Below, piece by piece: positions 36,472 through 44,673 of a DNA stretch of 61,085 nt. The notes below the pieces were generated by a model that did no database searches, was not told the DNA's origin, and saw nothing but the letters and a program-made list of their open reading frames with translations. The DNA lies in NCBI GenBank assembly GCA_045617105.1, contig JAZLHW010000031.1, forward strand, positions 1 through 61,085, read 5' to 3'. The position numbers and the translations under genes are program-made. The DNA comes from CALELM01 sp045617105. GTDB lineage: Bacteria; Bacillota; Negativicutes; Selenomonadales; Selenomonadaceae. How positions within the stretch are numbered: the stretch's first letter is position 1; every line of letters begins with the position of its first letter.

Positions 36472-36522
36472 TTCAAAGACTCCTTTTTGCATATTTCCAT
36501 AATTTAGTTGATAAAACATCTT

Positions 36523-36999
36523 TCATGTAAAATATTTCATACTTCTCTTTTTCCACTCTTTTTTGGTATAAAGCAGCACTTTCTCCCGAATCCCAGCCAA
36601 TTCTTCCAGTTCACAAACAACAGCTTCGCAATCCCCCTTGGATCTCCCATGGATCATGGTATAAAGATTGTACTGCCAATCGGGATACACATTGCGGCTA
36701 TAGCAATGCGAAACAGCAGGATGCTTGCACATGACCATAGCAACATCATCCAAACGCTCAAAAGGAACGCTCCATGCACAAAGCACATTAGAAGAAAAAC
36801 CTGCATTTCTATGGCAAAGAACCGCTCCCATTTTTCGGATAGAGCCTTCAGAAAAAAGCTGCTGCGTCCGTGCCAAAAACTCTTTTTCGGAAATGCCTAT
36901 TTTCTCCGCTAATTCCCGATAAGGTTCTTCCGTCAGTGGAATCTCCTCTTGCAATAAGCGTATCACTGCTTTATCCACTTCGTCAAATTTTCTTTTCAT
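36523..36999 (-). CDS. ahbB: Siroheme decarboxylase subunit AhbB-like (Lrp/AsnC fold)
   Basis: A 158-aa protein with an N-terminal winged helix and an AsnC-type C-terminal domain. GSIRKMGAVLCHRNAGF and the YNLYTMIHG motif are characteristic of the AhbA/AhbB/NirDL group, which decarboxylates siroheme to didecarboxysiroheme on the alternative heme (or heme d1) route. It could be misread as a plain Lrp regulator. Nine bases separate it from ahbA upstream; the two form the heterodimer. Confidence 0.83.
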   Translation of the reverse strand: MKRKFDEVDKAVIRLLQEEIPLTEEPYRELAEKIGISEKEFLARTQQLFSEGSIRKMGAVLCHRNAGFSSNVLCAWSVPFERLDDVAMVMCKHPAVSHCYSRNVYPDWQYNLYTMIHGRSKGDCEAVVCELEELAGIREKVLLYTKKEWKKRSMKYFT

Positions 37000-37007
37000 G
37001 GAAGCAC

Positions 37008-37463
37008 CTACTTTAACGCCAGCTGTACATTTATTTTATATTTTTTCTGGGATTTGAAGCTTCTCAGCTCTTCCACTCCATCCAGATTTTGGATCTCTTC
37101 CAGAATCCTTTTTTCGTCCTCAAGAGACGGTGTTAATAGTGTGAACCAAAGGTTATAACTTCCCGCACGTTCATAATTATGCGTAACTCCAGAATAATTA
37201 TTGATTTTTTCTGCCACAGGACGCATGTGATCTTGTTCCACCTTCAAAGCAACAAGTGTACCCTCATAACCAAGCTGTTCCGAATTAAAAAAAGCTCCCA
37301 TACGTCGAATGAATCCTTCTTTTTTTAAAACGCCGATCCTCTCTATGACAAAGGATTCTTCTACCTCAAGCTTTTGGGCTAATTCTGCAAAAGGACGTGA
37401 AACGATCGGCAAGTTCTTTTGCAGCTCATTCAAAAGCTCTTTATCAAACTCCGTCAATTCCAT
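37008..37463 (-). CDS. ahbA: Siroheme decarboxylase subunit AhbA-like
   Basis: A 151-aa paralogue of the downstream gene. It has a winged helix (EFDKELLNELQKNLPI...RPFAELAQKL), then GFIRRMGAFFNSEQLGY and HNYERAGSYNLWFTLL, matching the AhbA pattern. AhbAB acts in the siroheme-dependent heme pathway. The later enzymes (AhbC, AhbD) are not in the window. agggtgatgtt precedes the ATG. It lies 10 bases after engB. Confidence 0.83.
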   Translation of the reverse strand: MELTEFDKELLNELQKNLPIVSRPFAELAQKLEVEESFVIERIGVLKKEGFIRRMGAFFNSEQLGYEGTLVALKVEQDHMRPVAEKINNYSGVTHNYERAGSYNLWFTLLTPSLEDEKRILEEIQNLDGVEELRSFKSQKKYKINVQLALK

Positions 37464-37473
37464 AACATCACCC

Positions 37474-38103
37474 TTACGTCTGCTGCTCCGTTAAGCTCTC
37501 TGCAATGACCTCCAGCAGATCATCTCTTCCAATATTCTTCAATGAGGAATACGGCAAGATAGGAAGCTCTTGGATTCCAAGCTTCTTGCGGATCAAAGAC
37601 ACCTGCTTTTCCCTTGCATGTGTCCCAAGCTTATCAGCCTTTGTAGCAATTACCAAAACAGGCAAATTATTCCTAACAAGCCAATGAAGCTGTTCCACAT
37701 CTGCGGGCATGGGTTCATGCCTAATGTCAACCAGCTGGCATACAAACTTCAACTGCCTTGAAGTCAGCATGTACTCTTCGATAAATTTTGCCCAGATTTT
37801 TCTCTGATCCTTCCCTGTTTTAGCATACCCATACCCCGGCAGATCTACCAAGTAGAACTCATTGCGCTCTTCATCTCTTATTTTCATGCCGATCTCATAA
37901 AAATTTATAGTCTGCGTTTTACCGGGCTGAGAAGACACCCTTGCCAAATTTTTTACGCGCGTAAGTGAATTGATCAATGAGGATTTTCCAACATTAGAAC
38001 GACCTATAAATACAATTTCCGGCAATTTTTTTTCGGGATATTGATCCATTCTCACAGCAGATGCAATATAAGTTCCCTGTGTAACAACAAAAGGTTCTTT
38101 CAC
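37474..38103 (-). CDS. engB: Ribosome biogenesis GTPase EngB (YsxC)
   Basis: A 209-aa GTPase needed for 50S subunit assembly. G1 is FIGRSNVGKSSLIN, G3 DLPGYGYAKTG, G4 ATKADKL and G5 the PYSSL region. A GTG at 38103, with aaggaagtgag just upstream, gives the normal length; the frame open to 38151 passes through the lon terminator and is rejected. engB follows lon as in many Firmicutes, but a terminator lies between them. Confidence 0.95.
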   Translation of the reverse strand: MKEPFVVTQGTYIASAVRMDQYPEKKLPEIVFIGRSNVGKSSLINSLTRVKNLARVSSQPGKTQTINFYEIGMKIRDEERNEFYLVDLPGYGYAKTGKDQRKIWAKFIEEYMLTSRQLKFVCQLVDIRHEPMPADVEQLHWLVRNNLPVLVIATKADKLGTHAREKQVSLIRKKLGIQELPILPYSSLKNIGRDDLLEVIAESLTEQQT

Positions 38104-38118
38104 AATCTCACTTCCTTT

Positions 38119-38148
38119 TGAAAAAGGCTGTTGCGTCCACAACAGCCT
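38119..38148 (-). terminator. Intrinsic terminator after lon
   Basis: The perfect 9-bp stem aggctgttg/caacagcct (38125-38148) with a 6-base loop is followed on the minus strand by T-rich sequence (38125-38119). It ends 16 bases before the engB GTG, so engB needs read-through or a promoter inside lon. Confidence 0.85.
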
Positions 38149-38157
38149 CACCAGCTT

Positions 38158-40467
38158 TTACTTAATCAATGCAGTCTTTAAAACTTTATCTATATGCTCT
38201 ACAGGAACAAAATTCAGTTTTTCACGTACCGTTTCAGGGATCTCCTCAATATCTTTTTCATTTTCCTTGGGAAGAATAATCGTATGCATACCCTCACGGT
38301 AAGCAGCCAAAACCTTCTCCTTCAACCCGCCGATAGGCAGTACGTTTCCCCGTAAGGTAACCTCCCCCGTCATGGCAACGTCACTTCGTACCTTTTTATT
38401 TGTCAATGCAGAAATCATACCCGTCACCATTGTAATTCCGGCAGATGGCCCATCTTTGGGTACAGCGCCTTCCGGAAGATGAATATGTATATCATGCTTT
38501 TCATAAAAATCATCCTTCAGGTTCAGCTTGGCGGCTTGGCTTCTCACATAGGAAAGTCCTGCTTGTGCAGATTCCTGCATAACATCACCAAGTTGTCCTG
38601 TTAAGATCAATGCACCCTTTCCGGCAAGAACAGTAACCTCTGTCAAGAGAATCTCTCCGCCGTTCTCTGTCCATGCCATTCCAGTGACCACGCCAACCTG
38701 CGGTTTTTTCTCTGCCTTGGTGCCCATAAACTTTGGTTTATCCAAAAACTCAACCAAATTTTTCTTAGTGACCTTTACCACATCAGTTTTTCCTTCAACC
38801 AACTGGCGTGCAGCCTTTCTGCAAACACGTCCTATCACTCGTTCAAGCTCTCGAACTCCAGCCTCACGGGTATATTCCGCAATGATTTTTTCCAATACCC
38901 CCGCACCAAAAGAAATATCTTTTGCCTTCAAGCCATTTTTCTCTCGCTGACGGGCAACTAAGTACCTTTTTCCAATCTCATATTTTTCCAATTCCGTATA
39001 GCTGGAAAGAGTGATGATCTCCATGCGGTCTCGAAGCGGCTTTGGAACATTAGAAAGATTATTGGCTGTAACGATCCAAAGCACCTTGGAAAGATCAAAC
39101 GGCAACTCGATATAATGATCGCTAAATGTGGAATTTTGGGCAGGATCCAATACTTCCAAAAGTGCAGCAGATGGATCACCATGATAGGAGTTGTCCATCT
39201 TGTCAACCTCATCTAAAAGGAATACAGGATTTTTTGTTCCGGCATTTTTGATCCCTGTAATAATCCTTCCCGGCAACGCTCCAACATAAGTCCTTCTATG
39301 CCCGCGAATTTCTGCTTCATCATGCACACCGCCAAGAGATGCGCGGATAAACTTTCTGCCCATAGCACGGGCAACAGAACTTGCTAAAGATGTCTTGCCT
39401 ACCCCCGGAGGACCAACCAAGCAAAGAATCGGTGCTTTTTTCTCTTTCGACAGCTGATAAACTGCCAAATAATCAAGAATACGATCCTTTACCTTTTCCA
39501 ATCCATAATGGTCATCGTCTAATATCTTTTGAGCTTCTGCTATTTCAACGGAATCCTCTGTTGTTTTCTCCCAAGGAAGATCAATCAACCAATCCAAATA
39601 ATTCCGTACCACGGTCAGTTCAGGAGACATGCTGGAGATGCTTTCCATTCGATGAATTTCTTTTTCGATAACCTTCAACACTTTATCAGGATATCCGCCC
39701 ATTGAAATTTTCTTGCGATATTCCTCGATATCGGCCTCTTTTCCATCTCTGTCACCAAGTTCTTTTTGAATCGCCTTTATTTGTTCACGCAAGTAATAAT
39801 CCTTCTGTATCTTTTCCATTTGCTTGCGCACACGATTGCCGATTTTCCGTTCCAATCCAAGAACTTCCATTTCGCGCATAAGAACCTCATACATTTTCTC
39901 CATGCGCGATTTGATGTCAATACAAGAAAGAATTTCCTGCTTTACTTCAAGTTTTAGGCTTAAATGACTTGCAATTAAATCGCAAAGCCTGCCCCCATCA
40001 TCTAAAATTGCTACAGAAATTAGGGTTTCGGCAGGAATCTTTTTGCTCATTCGCACCCATTCTTCAAACTGATGGACAACAGCACGTGTCAAAGCTTCCA
40101 TCTGCATAGAATCTTCAATGATGTCCTCATGTTCCTCGATTTCTGCTTCTGCATATTTTTCCAAATCGTGATATTCCTTGAGACAAGCCCGATGAAGACC
40201 CTCCACAAGGACACGCACGTTGCCACCCGGAAGCTTGACCAGTTGACGTACCTCTACTACTGTTCCAACATCATAAATATCGTCTTTGCTTGGTTCTTCG
40301 ATTTCTGCATCTCGCTGTGCAACGGCAAATACCTTTCGCTCCAGTACCATAGCTTCTTCCAATGCAGCAATAGAACGATCCCGTCCAATATCTAGATGTA
40401 TCATCATATATGGAAATACCAACATCCCACGTAATGGCAGGATAGGCAAAGAATGCAACTCTGACAT
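38158..40467 (-). CDS. lon: ATP-dependent protease Lon
   Basis: A 769-aa serine protease that degrades misfolded and regulatory proteins. It has an N-terminal LON substrate domain (residues 1 to about 200), AAA+ domain with Walker A VGPPGVGKTSLASSVARA (near 345) and Walker B VFLLDEVDKM, and a C-terminal protease with the Ser/Lys dyad in PKDGPSAGIT and GGLKEKVLAAYR. gggaggag lies 5-6 bases from the ATG. It stands downstream of clpX, as often in Firmicutes. Confidence 0.97.
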   Translation of the reverse strand: MSELHSLPILPLRGMLVFPYMMIHLDIGRDRSIAALEEAMVLERKVFAVAQRDAEIEEPSKDDIYDVGTVVEVRQLVKLPGGNVRVLVEGLHRACLKEYHDLEKYAEAEIEEHEDIIEDSMQMEALTRAVVHQFEEWVRMSKKIPAETLISVAILDDGGRLCDLIASHLSLKLEVKQEILSCIDIKSRMEKMYEVLMREMEVLGLERKIGNRVRKQMEKIQKDYYLREQIKAIQKELGDRDGKEADIEEYRKKISMGGYPDKVLKVIEKEIHRMESISSMSPELTVVRNYLDWLIDLPWEKTTEDSVEIAEAQKILDDDHYGLEKVKDRILDYLAVYQLSKEKKAPILCLVGPPGVGKTSLASSVARAMGRKFIRASLGGVHDEAEIRGHRRTYVGALPGRIITGIKNAGTKNPVFLLDEVDKMDNSYHGDPSAALLEVLDPAQNSTFSDHYIELPFDLSKVLWIVTANNLSNVPKPLRDRMEIITLSSYTELEKYEIGKRYLVARQREKNGLKAKDISFGAGVLEKIIAEYTREAGVRELERVIGRVCRKAARQLVEGKTDVVKVTKKNLVEFLDKPKFMGTKAEKKPQVGVVTGMAWTENGGEILLTEVTVLAGKGALILTGQLGDVMQESAQAGLSYVRSQAAKLNLKDDFYEKHDIHIHLPEGAVPKDGPSAGITMVTGMISALTNKKVRSDVAMTGEVTLRGNVLPIGGLKEKVLAAYREGMHTIILPKENEKDIEEIPETVREKLNFVPVEHIDKVLKTALIK

Positions 40468-40501
40468 ATTTCTCCTCCCGATTAAATTCTGAACCTATGC
40501 A

Positions 40502-40530
40502 ATAAGGCGCTGCCTGTAGCAACGCCTTAT
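40502..40530. other. Hairpin between clpX and lon
   Basis: An imperfect stem ataaggcg-c-tgc / gca-a-cgccttat (40502-40530) has no clear T tract on either strand. It may be an incomplete clpX terminator or a structured leader of lon. Confidence 0.4.
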
Positions 40531-40544
40531 AACCACTTGACTAT

Positions 40545-41822
40545 TTACGCAGATACCTCTTTGTCCTTTGCAGCTTTTTTACTCTTTTTCTTTTCAAACG
40601 TCAAAATAGGATCTCTCTTCCCCATAATGACTTCCTTCGTAACTAAGCAGGAACGCACACCTTTCTCAGACGGAACCTCATACATAACATTGCGCATGAC
40701 TCCTTCAACAATAGAACGAAGTCCCCTTGCTCCCGTCTTTCTTTTCAGTGCTTCCTTTGCTATCAGTTTCAGTGCCTCATCTTCAAAAGAGAGTGCCACT
40801 CCATCCATATCCAAAAGCTTCTGGTATTGCTTAACCAATGCATTCTTTGGCTGCGACAATATATTGACCAATGCAGCCTCATCCAACAAATCAAGCGTAA
40901 CAACCACAGGAAGACGTCCTATAAACTCCGGAATCAATCCACTCTTCAATAAATCCTCCGGAAGAACCTGCGACAAAATCTCACCTATATTCTGTGCTTT
41001 CTTTGACTTAATGGTAGCACCAAATCCAAGCTGCTTTTCACCTAATCGAGATTCAATAACCTTTTCGATACCATCAAATGCACCACCGCAAATAAACAGG
41101 ATATTCGTCGTATCAATCTGTATCAGCTCTTGATGCGGATGCTTCCGACCTCCCTGCGGCGGCACCGAAGCCACAGTACCTTCCAAAATTTTAAGAAGTG
41201 CTTGCTGGACACCTTCTCCGGAAACATCTCTCGTGATGGACGGATTCTCAGACTTGCGGGCAATCTTATCGATTTCATCAATGTAAATGATGCCACGCTC
41301 TGCCTTCTCCACATCATAATCGGCGGCTTGAATTAACTTTAACAGGATATTCTCAACATCTTCACCAACGTAACCTGCCTCTGTCAAGGAAGTTGCATCT
41401 GCAACGGCAAACGGAACATTCAAAATCCGTGCCAAGGTCTGTGCTAAAAGAGTCTTTCCGCTGCCTGTAGGACCAATCATCAAAACATTCGACTTCTGAA
41501 GCTCAACCTCATCTGTCTTCATAGCTCCCATGTTAATTCGCTTGTAATGATTATAGACTGCAACAGACAACGTCTTTTTTGCTTCCTCCTGACCGATTAC
41601 ATACTGATCAAGAATAGCACGAATGTCTTTCGGCTTTGGAACATCCTTTAGTTCAATCTCGACCTCATCAATGAGCTCTTCCTCTATGATCTCATTGCAA
41701 AGCTCAATACACTCATCACAGATGTAGACACCTGGACCAGCAACAAGCTTACGAACCTGCTCTTGCGTTTTTCCACAAAAAGAACATTTCAGTTGACCTT
41801 TTTCATCGCCAAACTTCAACAT
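40545..41822 (-). CDS. clpX: ClpX ATPase subunit
   Basis: A 425-aa AAA+ unfoldase that feeds ClpP. The N-terminal C4 zinc finger is KCSFCGKTQEQV...YICDECIELC. Walker A is IGPTGSGKTLLAQTLA and Walker B IYIDEIDKIA. The IGF-type ClpP-docking loop is present as LGFGATIKSK. The start at 41822 has aggggtgat upstream; a TTG at 41837 is in frame. It follows clpP by 11 bases. Confidence 0.97.
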   Translation of the reverse strand: MLKFGDEKGQLKCSFCGKTQEQVRKLVAGPGVYICDECIELCNEIIEEELIDEVEIELKDVPKPKDIRAILDQYVIGQEEAKKTLSVAVYNHYKRINMGAMKTDEVELQKSNVLMIGPTGSGKTLLAQTLARILNVPFAVADATSLTEAGYVGEDVENILLKLIQAADYDVEKAERGIIYIDEIDKIARKSENPSITRDVSGEGVQQALLKILEGTVASVPPQGGRKHPHQELIQIDTTNILFICGGAFDGIEKVIESRLGEKQLGFGATIKSKKAQNIGEILSQVLPEDLLKSGLIPEFIGRLPVVVTLDLLDEAALVNILSQPKNALVKQYQKLLDMDGVALSFEDEALKLIAKEALKRKTGARGLRSIVEGVMRNVMYEVPSEKGVRSCLVTKEVIMGKRDPILTFEKKKSKKAAKDKEVSA

Positions 41823-41833
41823 GACATCACCCC

Positions 41834-42445
41834 TCAAGCCTTAGGCTTCGTCGTTTCCTTCTTTGTGCCACGCATAATAACTTCATCAATAAGCCCATAA
41901 GCCATTGCTTCTTCTGCAGTCATAAAATTATCGCGTTCCGTATCCGCTACAATCTTTTCCAAAGTCTGCCCAGTATGCGTTACAAGAATACTATTTCCCA
42001 CGTCACGCAAGCGCTGAATTTCTCTCGCTTGAATCTGGATATCCGTAGACTGTCCTTGCGCACCGCCAAGAGGCTGATGAATCATGATACGAGCCAATGG
42101 AAGTGCAAACCGTTTTCCTTTTGCCCCTGCTGTCAAAAGAAGAGATCCCATACTAGCTGCCTGACCAATACAGATCGTCGAAACATCTGGGTTGATATAC
42201 TGCATCGTATCATAGATTGCAAGCCCTGCAGTCACCACACCACCCGGACTATTGATATAAAGGTAAATATCTTTATCTGGATCTTCAGATTCCAAGAAAA
42301 GCATCTGAGCCACGATCGAGTTGGCTACATTATCATCGATCGAGCCACCCAAAATGATGATCCTATCCTTTAACAAACGGGAATAAATGTCATACGAGCG
42401 TTCGCCACGATTTGAGCGCTCTACTACCATAGGTACATAATTCAT
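41834..42445 (-). CDS. clpP: ATP-dependent Clp protease proteolytic subunit ClpP
   Basis: A 203-aa serine peptidase that forms the double heptameric ring. The catalytic serine is in GQAASMGSLLLTAG, the histidine in LARIMIHQPLGG and the aspartate in TERDNFMTAEEA. It comes after tig and before clpX, the conserved tig-clpP-clpX order, and is preceded by ggggtgtg. Confidence 0.97.
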   Translation of the reverse strand: MNYVPMVVERSNRGERSYDIYSRLLKDRIIILGGSIDDNVANSIVAQMLFLESEDPDKDIYLYINSPGGVVTAGLAIYDTMQYINPDVSTICIGQAASMGSLLLTAGAKGKRFALPLARIMIHQPLGGAQGQSTDIQIQAREIQRLRDVGNSILVTHTGQTLEKIVADTERDNFMTAEEAMAYGLIDEVIMRGTKKETTKPKA

Positions 42446-42474
42446 GATTCACACCCCATTATTGGAGAAACTAC

Positions 42475-43767
42475 TTAATTTGCAATTTGATTGATAATAA
42501 ACTGAGCCGTCTTCTTGCGAAGAACCGTATCCATCAATTCAGGAACACGTCCCTGCTCACGAATGATCTTCTGGACTTCCTTCGGCTTTGCACCATACGT
42601 TGCAGCCATCATAGCCACTTCTGCATCAAGATCCGAACCCTCTACCTTGATCCCCTCGACTTTAGCTACTTCCTCCAGCATGAGATCCGTTTTCACGTTC
42701 TTCTCTGCCGTTTCACGATAATCTTCCTTGAGCTTAGAAATATCCGTGCCAGTATACTGGAGATACTGCTCAAAATCCATTCCCTGCTGCTGCAAACGCA
42801 TAGCCATTTCCTGAATCATGGAATTTACTCGGTTATCGATCATAACAGCTGGAATCTCTACACTAGCGTTATTCGCTGCCATCTCAATAGCAGCAGATTT
42901 CTGATCATTCTCAGCCTTGCGAACAGCATTCTCCTCGAGATTTTTCCGAATATCTGCTTTCAGCTCATCAAGCGTCTGGAACGAGCTGACCTTCTTTGCA
43001 AGCTCATCATCAAGTGCCGGAAGCTCCTTGCGCTTTATACTGCGAACCGTGCACTTAAATACGGCAGGCTTGCCAGCAAGTGCTTCAGCATGATACTCCT
43101 CTGGGAAGGTCACATGAACCTCTTTTTCTTCCCCAATCTTTGCACCAACCAGCTGATCCTCAAAGCCAGGAATAAAATTCCCGGAACCGATCTGAAGTGG
43201 GTAATCCTGACCTTCTCCGCCTTCAAAAGCCTCATCATCAACAAATCCCTTGAAATCCAATGTCGTAAAATCGCCATTTTCTACGCTGGCATCCTCAGGT
43301 GCTTTCACCATCTTTGCCTGACGATCCTGGAAATTTGCAAGCTGCTTGTCAATATCCTCATCTGTTACAGCTTCCACATTTTTTTCTATGTTCAAATTCT
43401 TGTACTCACCAAGAGTAACCTCCGGTCTCTTGGTAAAAGTAACCTTGAACACAACGTCCTTCTCACTTTCGAGAGTAACGACTTCCACCTCAGGACGGGT
43501 AACAGGAACCAAATCCTGCTGCTTCAATGCCTCGGAAAAAGCCTTTGGGTAGATCAGCTCAAACGCTTCCTGCATAACATAATCTTTTCCAACATTACGC
43601 TCCAATATTTTTCTTGGAGCTTTCCCTTTACGGAAACCTGGAATGTTCACGCGTCCTGCAATACGCTTGCAAGCACTTTCCTCAGCCTTTGCCAATTCCT
43701 CTGCTTCAACCTCAACAGTAAGTACGACCTGCTGGTTCTCTATTGTTTCTACTGATACATTCTTCAT
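42475..43767 (-). CDS. tig: Trigger factor
   Basis: A 430-aa ribosome-bound chaperone with peptidyl-prolyl isomerase activity. The N-terminal ribosome-binding signature is GFRKGKAPRKILE (near residue 45). The FKBP domain (about 160-240) and the helical C-terminal arms follow. gggagg lies 12 bases from the ATG. First gene of tig-clpP-clpX. Confidence 0.97.
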   Translation of the reverse strand: MKNVSVETIENQQVVLTVEVEAEELAKAEESACKRIAGRVNIPGFRKGKAPRKILERNVGKDYVMQEAFELIYPKAFSEALKQQDLVPVTRPEVEVVTLESEKDVVFKVTFTKRPEVTLGEYKNLNIEKNVEAVTDEDIDKQLANFQDRQAKMVKAPEDASVENGDFTTLDFKGFVDDEAFEGGEGQDYPLQIGSGNFIPGFEDQLVGAKIGEEKEVHVTFPEEYHAEALAGKPAVFKCTVRSIKRKELPALDDELAKKVSSFQTLDELKADIRKNLEENAVRKAENDQKSAAIEMAANNASVEIPAVMIDNRVNSMIQEMAMRLQQQGMDFEQYLQYTGTDISKLKEDYRETAEKNVKTDLMLEEVAKVEGIKVEGSDLDAEVAMMAATYGAKPKEVQKIIREQGRVPELMDTVLRKKTAQFIINQIAN

Positions 43768-43854
43768 TGTATGAAATGACCTCCCGTATATCTTTTCAGT
43801 TTCCTACTGGCTCACTAAGCAACCATCCGTAATCTTATAAGCCACATACCCTAC

Positions 43855-43883
43855 ATGTTACCATAAAACACAAAAATACACAA
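43855..43883 (-). promoter_or_regulatory. Candidate promoter of tig-clpPX
   Basis: On the minus strand: TTGTGT (43883-43878), a 17-base spacer ending in tgg, and TAACAT (43860-43855), about 90 bases before the tig start. The extended -10 (tgg) strengthens it. No CtsR-type heptad repeat was seen. Confidence 0.5.
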
Positions 43884-43887
43884 GCCT

Positions 43888-44032
43888 GCCAGCAGAGTTA
43901 CAGTCTTGTTCCTCCGCTTCGCTGAAAAACTGACGAAGGAAGCAACGTACTGATTGCTCACCGCTTGTTAAAATTTGGCTTCCCCCACTTACAGCAAGCT
44001 GTTGAAAAGGGGGACATCTTAGCTTCGTTATA
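43888..44032. repeat. Dispersed mosaic intergenic repeat, copy 5 (composite)
   Basis: Two opposed modules make this copy. Positions 43905-43950, read on the minus strand, resemble copy 3 (ttccttcgtcag, then cagcgaagcgg). Positions 43956-44032, on the plus strand, match copy 1 positions 65-141 with two mismatches. It lies in the 358-base gap between tig and UPF0158, together with the tig promoter and the UPF0158 terminator. Confidence 0.7.
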
Positions 44033-44065
44033 AGATGACCACAAAGCTGCCCTAAAATTATTCCA

Positions 44066-44095
44066 TATAAAAAGCTCTGACCAGTCAGCCAGAGC
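44066..44095 (-). terminator. Intrinsic terminator after UPF0158 gene
   Basis: The stem gctctg/cagagc (44074-44095, 10-base loop) is followed on the minus strand by five T and AT-rich sequence. Confidence 0.75.
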
Positions 44096-44125
44096 GTAAC
44101 TCAAAGGTGTGATATCCACCAGCAT

Positions 44126-44521
44126 TTATCCGTCATCATCCAACCATTCCACGGCATTTTCTTCACACCATTCTTTTGCAGCAGAAAGATACCTCTCTTG
44201 GCAAAAAGTATTCCACGCATCCTCCAAATCAAAAGCTCTGAGCTGATGGGCAAACTGCATAGAAGTTTTGCATTTTCGCAAGTCTTCCTGCTGATTCCGG
44301 TTTTCTACGGAATCCAAAAAATCCTTCTTTAAAGAAAGCTCCTCTTCATCACGCAGATTGGGAATCGATACATAATTTTCCCAATCCTCATCCACCAAAA
44401 ATGCACGTTCCATATCATCCTCTTCATAAAGGACGACCTTTCCATTACGAATATCCACATATCCCTGCAGCATGTCTGATTTTTGAAAAGCCTCTGCCAG
44501 CTCATTCAATTTGATTTTCAT
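44126..44521 (-). CDS. UPF0158 family protein
   Basis: A 131-aa acidic protein of the UPF0158 family, whose function is unknown. The N-terminal KLNELAEAFQ...YVDIRNGKVVLY pattern and the C-terminal AFDLEDAWNTFCQERYLSAA, ending in a run of acidic residues, fit the family. I start it at 44521 (MKIKLNEL), with ggaaggtg 10 bases upstream; the frame is open to 44542. It appears monocistronic. Confidence 0.85.
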   Translation of the reverse strand: MKIKLNELAEAFQKSDMLQGYVDIRNGKVVLYEEDDMERAFLVDEDWENYVSIPNLRDEEELSLKKDFLDSVENRNQQEDLRKCKTSMQFAHQLRAFDLEDAWNTFCQERYLSAAKEWCEENAVEWLDDDG

Positions 44522-44576
44522 TTGCTTTTCACCTTCCAACACAGAGTAAAGGAAGCACCGATTACTTCAAATGCAA

Positions 44577-44608
44577 ACATCTTGGCGGCTTATTTTCTGC
44601 CAAGATGT
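44577..44608 (-). terminator. Terminator-like hairpin after tyrA
   Basis: The perfect 10-bp stem acatcttggc/gccaagatgt (44578-44608) has an 11-base loop. The following minus-strand sequence (tttgcatttg) is only moderately T-rich. Confidence 0.6.
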
Positions 44609-44673
44609 ATACAGCAACTAATCAGCACTTCCTTGAAAAAATTCTAACAAACCACTCGTTCGTCAGCAATTCC

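Noticed and set aside
36523..37463. Reading the two Lrp-like genes as ordinary regulators
   Set aside because: Motifs such as YNLYTMIHG and their tandem order fit siroheme decarboxylase subunits better.
42487..43755. 422-codon plus-strand frame
   Set aside because: It mirrors trigger factor on the other strand; its length follows from codon bias.
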